Positions 8,406-15,925 of a stretch of DNA of 35,858 bases are shown here, in pieces. Positions within the stretch are counted from its first letter, which is position 1; each line of letters begins with the position of its first letter. This stretch comes from an uncultured Monoglobus sp. (GTDB lineage: Bacteria > Bacillota > Clostridia > Monoglobales > Monoglobaceae), in assembly GCA_947585115.1 (NCBI GenBank), contig CANPWW010000020.1:1-35858 (forward strand), in the 5' to 3' direction. The notes beneath the pieces were generated by a model. That model was not told the DNA's origin. It searched no databases and was given only the letters and a program-made list of their open reading frames with translations. Position numbers and translations under genes: made by a program.

Positions 8406-9649
8406 ACGATCATCGTGTTGGGCATCACTGGGTTTATCTCCTTTTCGTTTGGGAGCTTCAGATCTCCCATCAAGCCCGCGTACGATACGGCGTATTTGCC
8501 GTACATTCCGCGGATATTCTCCATCGCAAGCTCTATGCGGTCGCGCTTGAGCTCGCGGTTTATATTGTCGAACATGCCCACCTGGGCGGGCTCGTTCTCA
8601 TCCGTCAGATATATGGCGCGGACGGAGACCGCCCGAACCTGGAGCTTTCGATCATAATTTTCACAAAACAGCTCAAAGCCCCTCTCGGTAAGCTCCCGCG
8701 AGCCGCGAACGGACTTTTTGAATATACGCTGGTACTCGCGGCTCTTGAGCTCGGTGTCCTTTATCGAGACCGACACGCCCCGCGCCATGAACCCGTGCTT
8801 GCGCAGCCTGTGCGAAATATCGCGGCACAGGGCAAACATGACCTTGCGCACCTCCGCGTCGGTGCCAAGGTCGGCGGTGCAGGTTATTCCGTGTCCTATC
8901 GACTTTATCGGCGGAGCGTAACCGCTCGGCGCCACGCTCACGCCGCCTTGGCCGCGGGCGAAGGCATTCAGCCTGACCCCGTTCACGCCCAGCCAGCCGC
9001 GCAGATGCTCCGGGTCGGCCCCGGCCAGCTGTCCGATGGTGTATATGCCGTGCCGCGCCAGCTTTTTCGCGGTGGCGCGCCCCACGCCCAGCAGCTCGGA
9101 CGCCGGAAGCCCCCATATCTTCTCGCGGAAATTTTCGCGGTCTATGCAGGTCACCGCGTCGGGCTTTTTCATATCGGATCCCAGCTTGGCGAAAATTTTG
9201 TTGAACGACACGCCCACCGAGACCGTAAGACCCAGCTCGCGCTTTATGTCGCGTCTGATACTGTCGGCGATCTCGCGGCCCGAGCCGAACAGCAGCGTGC
9301 TGCCGCTGACGTCCAGCCAGCACTCGTCGAGGCCGAATGGCTCTATAAGATCGGTGTATCTGTAATAGATCTTTTGCGCCAGCTTTGAATATTTCATATA
9401 AATATCAAAATGCGGGTCGACCGTGACCAGCATCGGGCACTTGCGCAAAGCCTGCCACACGGGCTCGCCTGTCGCGACGCCCAGCGCCTTCGCTTTCTCG
9501 TTTTTCGCCAGCACGATGCCGTGGCGGTCCTTCTGCCTGCCGCAGACCGCCACATACTTATCCCGAAGCTCGGGGTTCAACATGCACTCCACCGAGGCGT
9601 AAAAGTTATTCATATCGCTGTGAAGTATTATTTTTTCTTTGCTTTTCAT
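8402..9649 (-). CDS. dinB: DNA polymerase IV (Y-family, DinB type)
   Basis: A 415-residue error-prone translesion polymerase. Metal ligands are D12 (HSDMNNFYASVE) and D108/E109 (FGLDECWLDV); the aromatic steric-gate residue corresponds to Y17. Thumb helix-hairpin-helix motifs lie near 183-210 (LLGVGRATAKKLARHGI) and the little-finger domain covers about 245-350. Q356-V-G-M-F360 looks like the beta-clamp binding peptide, followed by about 55 residues that are longer than in Escherichia coli Pol IV. ATG at 9649 has a GGAG site 8 bases upstream. It has its own consensus promoter (9717-9745), with a near-perfect palindrome just downstream of the transcription start. The canonical Gram-positive LexA box (CGAAC-N4-GTTCG) was not seen. 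Confidence 0.93.
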   Translation of the reverse strand: MKSKEKIILHSDMNNFYASVECMLNPELRDKYVAVCGRQKDRHGIVLAKNEKAKALGVATGEPVWQALRKCPMLVTVDPHFDIYMKYSKLAQKIYYRYTDLIEPFGLDECWLDVSGSTLLFGSGREIADSIRRDIKRELGLTVSVGVSFNKIFAKLGSDMKKPDAVTCIDRENFREKIWGLPASELLGVGRATAKKLARHGIYTIGQLAGADPEHLRGWLGVNGVRLNAFARGQGGVSVAPSGYAPPIKSIGHGITCTADLGTDAEVRKVMFALCRDISHRLRKHGFMARGVSVSIKDTELKSREYQRIFKKSVRGSRELTERGFELFCENYDRKLQVRAVSVRAIYLTDENEPAQVGMFDNINRELKRDRIELAMENIRGMYGKYAVSYAGLMGDLKLPNEKEINPVMPNTMIV

Positions 9650-9685
9650 AATATCGGCTCCACTATAGTTATCAGATAAAAGTTT

Positions 9686-9708
9686 GATATGAAAATGATT
9701 TTCGTATC
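9686..9708. promoter_or_regulatory. 23-bp near-perfect palindrome, candidate operator of dinB
   Basis: Two 11-base arms (GATATGAAAAT and ATTTTCGTATC) around a central G match at 10 of 11 pairs. The site lies about 2-24 bases downstream of the predicted dinB transcription start. A weaker relative (9721-9737, arms TACGAAAT and ATTTTGCG) overlaps the -10 box, with its centre 32 bases away, about three helical turns. The core has the 7-1-7 layout of Fur-family boxes (11 of 14 matches to TGATAAT-N-ATTATCA), but it may equally be a LexA variant or another repressor site. Confidence 0.5.
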
Positions 9709-9716
9709 ACGTTTTT

Positions 9717-9745
9717 ATTATACGAAATTATTTTGCGTTTGTCAA
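9717..9745 (-). promoter_or_regulatory. consensus sigma-A promoter of dinB
   Basis: On the minus strand TTGACA (9745-9740), a 17-base spacer and TATAAT (9722-9717), a perfect match to both consensus boxes. The start codon is about 60 bases downstream, with the palindrome at 9686-9708 in between. Confidence 0.75.
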
Positions 9746-9804
9746 GGTATATGCGCAGATAACTTTCGTAAAATTTTTCCTGTAAATCGGGAACAAAACA
9801 GCTG

Positions 9805-9833
9805 TTGAAATCGTCTAAATAATATGGTATAAT
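9805..9833 (+). promoter_or_regulatory. sigma-A-type promoter of the secreted stalk-domain protein gene
   Basis: TTGAAA (9805-9810), a 17-base spacer and TATAAT (9828-9833). The predicted start lies about 30 bases before the ATG at 9868, which has AGGAGAG at 9853-9859. Confidence 0.7.
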
Positions 9834-9867
9834 ATTCTCAGTTCATATATTTAGGAGAGTGTGGATT

Positions 9868-12792
9868 ATGAAACTTAAAAAAGCGATAAGAAATATATTG
9901 TGCTCAGCGGGGCTCTGCGCCGTCATTTCGGTATGCCCCGCTCACGCGGCGGTGGGCGACATCGTTGACACGATATACACCACCGATATACTGACCCGCG
10001 TCAACGGCGCCGACATAGCCTCATTCAGCATTGAGGGCAGGACGCTGATCGCGATGGAGGATCTTAAAGACTACGGCTTTACCGTGGCTTATGACGACAG
10101 CATACGCACCCTGTTTGTGAACCAAACCGGAGAAACGCCCAAGGACATGCCCTCGATAATCCGCGGCACCGTCGGAGGCACCGCCGGATACACATACGAG
10201 ACCGACATAAAGGTTATCTTCAACGGCAAACCGGTCAACGCCTACGCCATAGACGGCAAAATGGCGGTCATAGTCGAAGAATTGGGCGTGCCCGAAAAAT
10301 ACGGAATGATATGCAGCTACGATGACGGCAAGCGCCTTTTGACGCTTGACAGCGCGGCGCCCGCGGCCACGCCGACGCCTGTGCCCACCGCGGCGCCCAC
10401 GGCATCCGCGGTTCCATCAACCTCGCCCTCGCCTTCTCCCGCGGCGACAGCCAAGACATCGGGCGGATCCGCCGCCGGCGGATTCAGCACAAGCGGAGGC
10501 GGATTCGGCGGAGGCGGAGGCTTCCACTCTGGCGGCTCGAGCGGAATGCCCGCGCCCGGCGCGGCGCCCGACTCGACTGCCGACAGCGCGCTTAACGTTA
10601 TTGTTGACGGGACCGAAGTCGGCGCCTACATATCGGACGAGAAAGTATATCTCGGCATCGACGCGCTGAAAGCATTCGGCTTTGACGAGACCTATCGGGA
10701 CGATAATATAATAATGCTCGTCAAAAAGCGTGGCGGAGACAGAAAGCCTCCGGCCGCGGACCAATCGCTCGAGCCCGCATACAAAAGCGGAGAACCGAAA
10801 GTCTACGTAAACGGCGTGCCCTGCGACACGATGTACGCGGGAGATATTCCCGCGATACGCGTCGATGATCTGAAAACCCTGCCGTTTGACGAAAACGTGC
10901 CCTGCTGCGGAATATCGGCGGAAAAGACGGCGGAAGGCTCGCTGATCATAGACACGACGGGCAGCGGCTACCCGACGTTTGACGAGCAGTCGTCGGCCGT
11001 GCTCAGCAGCGGAGACATGATAATAGACATGGACCGGGATTTTTGGCTGGCGCAGCGCAAAGGAAAGCTTTACAAGATACTGCGGAACGGACACGTGATC
11101 CCGATCACCGACCTTCTTGTTGACTACGGCATAGACATGTCGGCCGCCACGGATTTCTCCGTGAGCGCCGACGGCCACTCCCTCACTTGGATAAACCACA
11201 ACGACAACAAATACTATCAGTTCGATCTGACCGACCTGATCCCCGTGCCGGTGCTGAGCTCGAGCGTGCGCGTGCGCGTTAACGGAGCCGAGATAAGCGC
11301 GGCGACCTTGGGCTGCGAGACATTTATCGCCCTTGAGGATCTGAGCGCCTGCGGTTTTTCGACAGCGTACGACGGCAGCATAAACACCATGTTTGTGAAC
11401 CGGATCGAAAGCGCTCCCCAAAGCCCGACTGTATCGGCGGCGTCATACGGCGACGCGGAATACGGCGGCGAGTCGGATATCACGGTGGTGTTTAACGGCG
11501 TTTATATCAAGGCCTACAACATCGGCGGAAAAACTGCCGTCAAGGCTGATATTCTGGGCGGCGCAAACCAAAACGGAGAATATGACTACGGCCTTAGATA
11601 CGACCGCGCCGACGGGATCATTGATATAAATCCTCTGCCGTCCGAGCCAAAGGAAAAGCAGATCGAAAAGTTTATAGACCCCGAAAACAAATTTAACTGG
11701 AACTACGAAAACACTTACTCGGGCACCGATTTTGATCTTGTCATATGCTCCCAAAGCGGCACGCCCCACGGAACGTTTACTACCTTCAGGCAGTTCATGG
11801 ACATGGGCCGCTCCAACAATATAAACAACGTGTTTTATTATTACGGCTTTAACAATACATGGGGCAAAACCCTTATAGAAATAACCGGCATGAGCGGCGA
11901 CAAGCTGTATTTCACGGGAGAGCGCGGCGGCGGACGCAGCGGAGACTACGTTATGGACCTGCACAGCTATATCATAACTCCGCTCAGCGAGAACGAGCCC
12001 GACCCCGACGCCGATTTTATGCAGCGGTTCCCGGCGCCCGAAAGCCCGATCGGCAAGACGGCGGTCACTCCCGAATATCCCGTGGAGATCGACGGCGTGC
12101 CCGTCCGCGCCTGCGAGGCAGACGGCCGGGTGTACATCAGCCCCTATACCCTCACGGATTTCGGCTTTGACGTGACTTACACAAGCGACGATATGATAAT
12201 TCTCTTAAAAAGAGGCGAGGGCGGCAAGGCTCCCGCTGAGCCCGCGGCGCCGGGCTCGGAAGCGGGAACAATGACCGCTTGGGGCGAGCCCGAAATATTC
12301 GTGAACGGTGTGGCGGTAAGCTCGGTAAAAATCGACGGCGAGCCGATGATGAGGATCGACGATCTTAGCGTTGAGCCCTTTGACTTTGACGGCCGCGTAA
12401 TATCCGCCGGGATCGACGCCCGAATGAGCGACGGAAGCTTGATAATAGACACGACGATGAGCGGTTTTCCGAGCTTTGAATCACAGCTTGAAAAGGTCTG
12501 CTCGATATACGACGAGACCGATTTCTCGGGCAAGATAAAGAAAAATTATCTCTATCAAAGCGATGAGTATTCGGTCATCGATTATTCAAATCAATTCGGG
12601 AACCATGATATTTACAAGGTCTGCTCAAACGGCCTTGTTATGCCTCTGTCATTCATTATAGAGGCATACGGCGTGAGCGCCGCCGCGGAACCCGAGGTCA
12701 GCGGAGACGGCCTCACAATGACGCTGACCGACAGCGAGACGGGAACAGCGCACACATTGGATTTGATAAACCTGACGCTTGACAACGCATAA
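9868..12792 (+). CDS. secreted protein with duplicated copper-amine-oxidase-N-like (stalk) modules
   Basis: A 974-residue exported protein. Residues 1-27 form a signal peptide (MKLKKAIRN, hydrophobic core, then AHA-A). The body is built from repeated motifs of the form VNG/IDG - x - about 15 residues - LxxFGF, typical of the copper amine oxidase N-terminal (stalk) domains of Clostridia surface proteins. The order A (44-160), B (243-287), C (310-365), D (398-453) recurs as A' (468-588), B' (738-782), C' (808-863), D' (912-965), so the protein is an internal duplication. The first half contains a Pro/Thr/Ala linker (164-195) and a Gly-rich stretch (198-226). The second half instead has a unique segment (598-705). 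No SLH, LPXTG or membrane anchor is seen, so it may be released or held by its binding modules. ATG at 9868 is preferred to the in-frame GTG at 9859, which lies inside the ribosome site. Function unknown; a wall or glycan-binding role is an inference. Confidence 0.75.
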   Translation: MKLKKAIRNILCSAGLCAVISVCPAHAAVGDIVDTIYTTDILTRVNGADIASFSIEGRTLIAMEDLKDYGFTVAYDDSIRTLFVNQTGETPKDMPSIIRGTVGGTAGYTYETDIKVIFNGKPVNAYAIDGKMAVIVEELGVPEKYGMICSYDDGKRLLTLDSAAPAATPTPVPTAAPTASAVPSTSPSPSPAATAKTSGGSAAGGFSTSGGGFGGGGGFHSGGSSGMPAPGAAPDSTADSALNVIVDGTEVGAYISDEKVYLGIDALKAFGFDETYRDDNIIMLVKKRGGDRKPPAADQSLEPAYKSGEPKVYVNGVPCDTMYAGDIPAIRVDDLKTLPFDENVPCCGISAEKTAEGSLIIDTTGSGYPTFDEQSSAVLSSGDMIIDMDRDFWLAQRKGKLYKILRNGHVIPITDLLVDYGIDMSAATDFSVSADGHSLTWINHNDNKYYQFDLTDLIPVPVLSSSVRVRVNGAEISAATLGCETFIALEDLSACGFSTAYDGSINTMFVNRIESAPQSPTVSAASYGDAEYGGESDITVVFNGVYIKAYNIGGKTAVKADILGGANQNGEYDYGLRYDRADGIIDINPLPSEPKEKQIEKFIDPENKFNWNYENTYSGTDFDLVICSQSGTPHGTFTTFRQFMDMGRSNNINNVFYYYGFNNTWGKTLIEITGMSGDKLYFTGERGGGRSGDYVMDLHSYIITPLSENEPDPDADFMQRFPAPESPIGKTAVTPEYPVEIDGVPVRACEADGRVYISPYTLTDFGFDVTYTSDDMIILLKRGEGGKAPAEPAAPGSEAGTMTAWGEPEIFVNGVAVSSVKIDGEPMMRIDDLSVEPFDFDGRVISAGIDARMSDGSLIIDTTMSGFPSFESQLEKVCSIYDETDFSGKIKKNYLYQSDEYSVIDYSNQFGNHDIYKVCSNGLVMPLSFIIEAYGVSAAAEPEVSGDGLTMTLTDSETGTAHTLDLINLTLDNA

Positions 12793-12813
12793 TTTATAAA
12801 ATTTGGCGCAAAC

Positions 12814-12831
12814 TGTATATATCAATATACA
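12814..12831. promoter_or_regulatory. inverted repeat abutting the Mn-catalase ribosome site
   Basis: TGTATAT and ATATACA arms separated by four bases, ending at the first base of the AAAGGAG ribosome site. It could be an operator or an RNA hairpin affecting translation. No good -35/-10 pair was found in the short gap after the preceding gene, so read-through from 9833 is also possible. Confidence 0.35.
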
Positions 12832-12845
12832 AAGGAGTGTCAAAT

Positions 12846-13514
12846 ATGTTCAAACACGAAAAACAGCTTTTTCAGCCGGTGAGCGTTGAAAAGCCAAACC
12901 CGCAGTACGCGGCGCTGATGCAGGAGCAGCTGGGCGGAGCCAACGGCGAGCTCAAAGCGGCAATGCAGTATATGTCGCAAAGCTTCAGGATCAAGAATCA
13001 GGAGATCAAGGATCTGTTCCTCGACATCGCGGCCGAGGAGCTGGGCCACATGGAGATGGTGGCGCAGACGATTAACCTTTTAAACGGCCACGATGTTGAC
13101 TATGACCAAACGGGCGTCGGCGAGATCGAGACGCACGTGCTGCTGGGGCTCAATCCGGGACTTATAAACGCGTCGGGCTATTCATGGACAGGCGACTATG
13201 TGAGCGTGACCGGGGACCTGTGCGCCGACCTTTTGTCAAACATCGCGTCGGAGCAGCGCGCCAAGGTGGTATACGAGTACCTCTACCGCCAGATCGACGA
13301 CAAAAAGGTGAAAGAGACCATCGACTTTCTTTTAAACCGCGAGGAGGCGCACAACGCCATGTTCCGCGAGGCGTTCAACAAGGTGCAGCACAGCGGCTCG
13401 AACCGAGACTTCGGCACCACCGAGGCTGCGAGAATGTATTTCAGCCTCTCCGAGCCCTCCCCCGAGGATAATCCTTTCAAAGATTCCAACTTCAAACAAC
13501 CCGCGTTTCAATAA
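12846..13514 (+). CDS. manganese catalase family protein (CotJC-like)
   Basis: A 222-residue four-helix-bundle dimanganese protein that would disproportionate hydrogen peroxide in the cytoplasm or spore coat. The ligand pattern of manganese catalases is present: E35 (NGELKAAMQY), E65 and H68 (EELGH), E136 (ASEQRA), and E166/H169 (EEAH). The spacing of the first ligands equals that of the Lactobacillus plantarum enzyme. Its size and sequence style fit the CotJC/YjqC branch found in spore formers. ATG at 12846 lies 8 bases after AAAGGAG; the in-frame GTG at 12837 overlaps that site and is rejected. An intrinsic terminator follows at once. No cotJA/cotJB neighbours are present, which favours an oxidative-stress role, though a spore role cannot be excluded. 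Confidence 0.85.
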   Translation: MFKHEKQLFQPVSVEKPNPQYAALMQEQLGGANGELKAAMQYMSQSFRIKNQEIKDLFLDIAAEELGHMEMVAQTINLLNGHDVDYDQTGVGEIETHVLLGLNPGLINASGYSWTGDYVSVTGDLCADLLSNIASEQRAKVVYEYLYRQIDDKKVKETIDFLLNREEAHNAMFREAFNKVQHSGSNRDFGTTEAARMYFSLSEPSPEDNPFKDSNFKQPAFQ

Positions 13515-13524
13515 CGACGTTTCG

Positions 13525-13553
13525 GCCCGTCTCGTTTCCGTAGACGGGCTTTT
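13525..13553 (+). terminator. rho-independent terminator after Mn-catalase
   Basis: A perfect 8-bp stem (GCCCGTCT / AGACGGGC) with a 9-base loop, followed by TTTT, 10 bases after the stop codon. Confidence 0.8.
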
Positions 13554-13573
13554 CAAATATGCACAAAAATTCA

Positions 13574-13602
13574 TTGACATAAATTCTTTTATTTGGTATA
13601 AT
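13574..13602 (+). promoter_or_regulatory. perfect sigma-A promoter of the GH105 gene
   Basis: TTGACA (13574-13579), a 17-base spacer and TATAAT (13597-13602). The leader is short (about 32 bases) and contains GGAGGAG at 13629-13635. No operator-like repeat is obvious. Confidence 0.85.
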
Positions 13603-13641
13603 TTAATCAGCCGAAAAAATTTTGAAACGGAGGAGTATATC

Positions 13642-14742
13642 ATGAACGAATTAATGGTTAACGGTCACAGCGCGCTCGAGTACGCCGAGATGGCGTGCGA
13701 CGCGCTTATGCACAAGTTCGCGGCGGAGGACCTGCCCCCAAAGGGCCGCTTCCACTATCATCAGGGCGTGTTCCTTTCGGGAGTTCAGCATACATACCTG
13801 CTTGACAAGGACGAAAAATATTACGAATACAGCAAGGCGTGGGTTGACTCGATAATCGACAAGGACGGAAACATTACCAAGTTTGACACCACCCAGCTTG
13901 ACGACATGCAGCCCGGAGTGCTTCTGTATCTGCTCTACAAAAAAACGCAGGATCCCAGATACAAGAAGGCTCTCGACACGCTTATCCCGCTTATCAAGGA
14001 CTTCCCCAAGAATCCCGAGGGCGGATTCTGGCACAAGGGCAGATACCCCGAGCAGATGTGGCTCGACGGCCTTTATATGGCGGGCCCCATTTGCGCCGAG
14101 TACGCCAAGACCTTTGACGCGCCCGAACTGTTCGACCTCTGCGCGTTCCAGGCTTTGATGATGCAGGAAAAGACCAGAGACGAAAAGACGGGTCTTTGGT
14201 ACCACGCGTGGGATTACGCCAAGGTTCAGCCCTGGGCCGACCCCGAGACGGGCAGATCTCCGGAGTTCTGGGGACGCTCGGTAGGCTGGGTTCCGGTCGC
14301 GATTCTGGAGGAGCTGGACAGCTTCCCCGAGGATCACAAGGACAGAGACGCGATGATCAAAGCGGCCTGCGACCTGCTCAAAGCCGTGGTTAAATATCAG
14401 GATCCCGAAACGGGTCTTTGGTACCAGGTCCTCGACAAGGGCGACGACCCGAACAACTGGCTTGAGTCGTCCTGCACCTGCCTGTTTGTGGGCTCGATCT
14501 GCAAGGCGGTCAAGAACGGATTTTTGGATGAGTCTTATCTCGAGTACGCCAAGAAGGGCTACACCGGCATAATCAACCGTCTGCGCTATGACGACAAGGG
14601 CGACATCATTATTGACAACATCTGCGTCGGCACCGGCGTCGGCGACTACGCTCACTACTGCGCCAGAGGCACAGGCGAGAACGACCTGCACGGAGCGGGC
14701 GCGTTCCTGATCATGTGCACCGAGGCGGCGGGCGTTCTGTAA
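13642..14742 (+). CDS. GH105 unsaturated rhamnogalacturonyl hydrolase (YteR/RhiN family)
   Basis: A 366-residue (alpha/alpha)6-barrel enzyme that hydrates and cleaves the unsaturated galacturonate left at the non-reducing end by pectin lyases, typically of rhamnogalacturonan disaccharides. The family signature GRYPEQMWLDGLYMAGP contains the catalytic D142 (equivalent to D143 of Bacillus subtilis YteR), and the LDDMQPG segment carries D88, also conserved in YteR. Length equals the family norm. No signal peptide is present, so it acts in the cytoplasm on imported oligosaccharides. It is transcribed alone, between its own perfect promoter and a terminator. Together with the SLH-anchored pectin methylesterase at 23588-29503 it indicates pectin use, although no lyase or transporter lies in the window. 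Confidence 0.93.
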   Translation: MNELMVNGHSALEYAEMACDALMHKFAAEDLPPKGRFHYHQGVFLSGVQHTYLLDKDEKYYEYSKAWVDSIIDKDGNITKFDTTQLDDMQPGVLLYLLYKKTQDPRYKKALDTLIPLIKDFPKNPEGGFWHKGRYPEQMWLDGLYMAGPICAEYAKTFDAPELFDLCAFQALMMQEKTRDEKTGLWYHAWDYAKVQPWADPETGRSPEFWGRSVGWVPVAILEELDSFPEDHKDRDAMIKAACDLLKAVVKYQDPETGLWYQVLDKGDDPNNWLESSCTCLFVGSICKAVKNGFLDESYLEYAKKGYTGIINRLRYDDKGDIIIDNICVGTGVGDYAHYCARGTGENDLHGAGAFLIMCTEAAGVL

Positions 14743-14760
14743 ATCAAGCCGAATAACGCG

Positions 14761-14789
14761 AAAGGCGGCCTTTAATCGGCCGCCTTTTT
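14761..14789. terminator. bidirectional terminator between converging genes
   Basis: A perfect 10-bp stem (AAAGGCGGCC / GGCCGCCTTT) with a 7-base loop, with T runs in both reading directions. It ends the GH105 transcript, and its loop and right arm also encode the last residues and stop of the ImmA-like gene coming from the right. Confidence 0.8.
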
Positions 14790-15293
14790 GAATATCGCGT
14801 TTTCGGGAACGATCACCGCGGGTATCTTCATTCCCCTGAGCTGCATCGAATGCAGCTTTATCATAACAAGATTCGGCGAAAACCCCAGTCTCGCCGCGGT
14901 CTGCTCGGCGCTGTAGCCGTAGCCGCGCATCAGCTCGAAAACAACATCGTCCCCGATCAAAAGCTCGGCGGCGAACATGTTCGCCTCGTACTCGGGGCGC
15001 GCCGTCATGTCATACAGCGCGGTATCGAGCACGGCGCGGTTTTCAGCCAGCTCTCTGTGCAGACGGTCGTGGCCCAGTTCGTGAGCCAGAACGACGCGCT
15101 CGGCCGAGGGCTCCAGATTTCCGTTTATTATTATAACGCGCCTGCGCTTTATCACCGTGTACAGTCCGTACAGTTTTTTGAACTCGTAATTCTTGATTAT
15201 TTTTATTCCCAGATCCTCGGCGATCTCGGCGGGATCATCTCCGTGCGCCTTTTTGAGTTCCTCCGCCATGCCGTGAATATCGTCCGCCGACAT
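14772..15293 (-). CDS. ImmA/IrrE-family metallopeptidase
   Basis: A 173-residue zinc protease of the ImmA/IrrE (COG2856) family. The HEXXH motif is H71-E-L-G-H75, and E103 in the downstream EYEANMFAAELL helix is the likely third ligand. In known systems these proteases cleave a partner XRE repressor in response to a signal such as DNA damage. The partner here is probably the XRE gene 48 bases upstream in the same operon. ATG at 15293 has a GGGG/GGAT-type site, weaker than its neighbours. Its last codons overlap the shared terminator. No integrase or other mobile-element gene lies nearby, so this seems to be a chromosomal regulatory pair rather than part of an ICE. Confidence 0.88.
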   Translation of the reverse strand: MSADDIHGMAEELKKAHGDDPAEIAEDLGIKIIKNYEFKKLYGLYTVIKRRRVIIINGNLEPSAERVVLAHELGHDRLHRELAENRAVLDTALYDMTARPEYEANMFAAELLIGDDVVFELMRGYGYSAEQTAARLGFSPNLVMIKLHSMQLRGMKIPAVIVPENAIFKKAAD

Positions 15294-15341
15294 TTTGTCA
15301 TCCGCCCCTTCCGAATATATTGCCGAAAACTAACTCAAAAA

Positions 15342-15746
15342 TCAGCTTATGTACTTTTTGGGCGTGTATTTTTTGTTCTCCTCTTTGACCGCGAAGTATG
15401 CGTCGGATATGGCTTTCATCGCCGCGTCCATGTCCTCCTCGGGCAGCTCGCCTCCGGCGAACAGGCCGCAGATGCCTTCGATCAGCTCCTCCACGTCGGC
15501 CGCCGATTTCCTGCCGCCTCTTTCATATGCGGCTCTGATAAGCTCCTCGTCCTCGGTCATGAAATAATTTTTGTCGACCCCGAACATCTCGGCCAGACGA
15601 TAGTATATATCGCGGCTCTTTGGATGAACGGAGCCCGCCTCGTAGTTCTGCACGGTACGCAGAGTTATGCCGAGGCTGTCCGCCAGCTCGGTCTGCGTCA
15701 TACCCTTTTCTTTTCTGAGCTTCCTGACCTTTTCTCCGAATTTCAT
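15342..15746 (-). CDS. XRE-family transcriptional regulator
   Basis: A 134-residue protein with an N-terminal lambda-repressor-type helix-turn-helix (about residues 8-60, with MTQTELADSLGITLRTVQNYEAG as the DNA-reading part) and an acidic helical C-terminal region (65-134) that may mediate dimerisation or be the substrate of the linked ImmA-like protease. ATG at 15746 has a GGACGGAG site 6-8 bases upstream, and a strong promoter lies at 15780-15808. It is divergent from the pst operon, and the two promoters are about 30 bases apart, so binding of either regulator could affect both units. Confidence 0.88.
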   Translation of the reverse strand: MKFGEKVRKLRKEKGMTQTELADSLGITLRTVQNYEAGSVHPKSRDIYYRLAEMFGVDKNYFMTEDEELIRAAYERGGRKSAADVEELIEGICGLFAGGELPEEDMDAAMKAISDAYFAVKEENKKYTPKKYIS

Positions 15747-15779
15747 ACGCTCCGTCCTTTCCGAAATAATTATATTATA

Positions 15780-15808
15780 ATAATACTATTTCTCGGCTCC
15801 GCTGTCAA
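15780..15808 (-). promoter_or_regulatory. sigma-A promoter of the XRE-ImmA operon
   Basis: On the minus strand TTGACA (15808-15803), a 17-base spacer and TATTAT (15785-15780), about 34 bases before the XRE start codon. Confidence 0.7.
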
Positions 15809-15834
15809 GCGCAGACTCCGAGGCACGATTCGGT

Positions 15835-15889
15835 TTTACATAAAATTAACACATACGCGGTTGTTGATTTTACATTGCCGCGCTATTAT
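15835..15889 (+). promoter_or_regulatory. pst operon promoter with PhoP-box-like direct repeats
   Basis: TTTACA (15835-15840) and TTAACA (15846-15851) are direct repeats with an 11-base period, and a third TTTACA starts at 15869. This matches the Bacillus PhoP box (TT[A/T/C]ACA repeats of 11-base period). The core promoter is TTGTTG (15861-15866), a 17-base spacer and TATTAT (15884-15889), with the first two repeats just upstream of the -35 box, as expected for activation under phosphate starvation by the response regulator encoded in the same operon. Confidence 0.7.
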
Positions 15890-15925
15890 AGAGCCGAAAT
15901 CAAAAAAGATAAGGAGAGAAAAACC

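Noticed and set aside
9686-9708. Firm assignment of the palindrome as an iron (Fur) box
   Set aside because: Three of fourteen consensus positions differ and dinB is not a known iron gene, so only a generic operator is claimed.
10417-11421. 334-residue minus-strand frame opposite the stalk-domain protein
   Set aside because: No ribosome site or family motif; the opposite frame has a promoter, Shine-Dalgarno site, signal peptide and internal duplication.
13651-14691. 346-residue minus-strand frame opposite the GH105 gene
   Set aside because: It mirrors a gene with a perfect promoter, ribosome site and catalytic signature, and shows no motif of its own.
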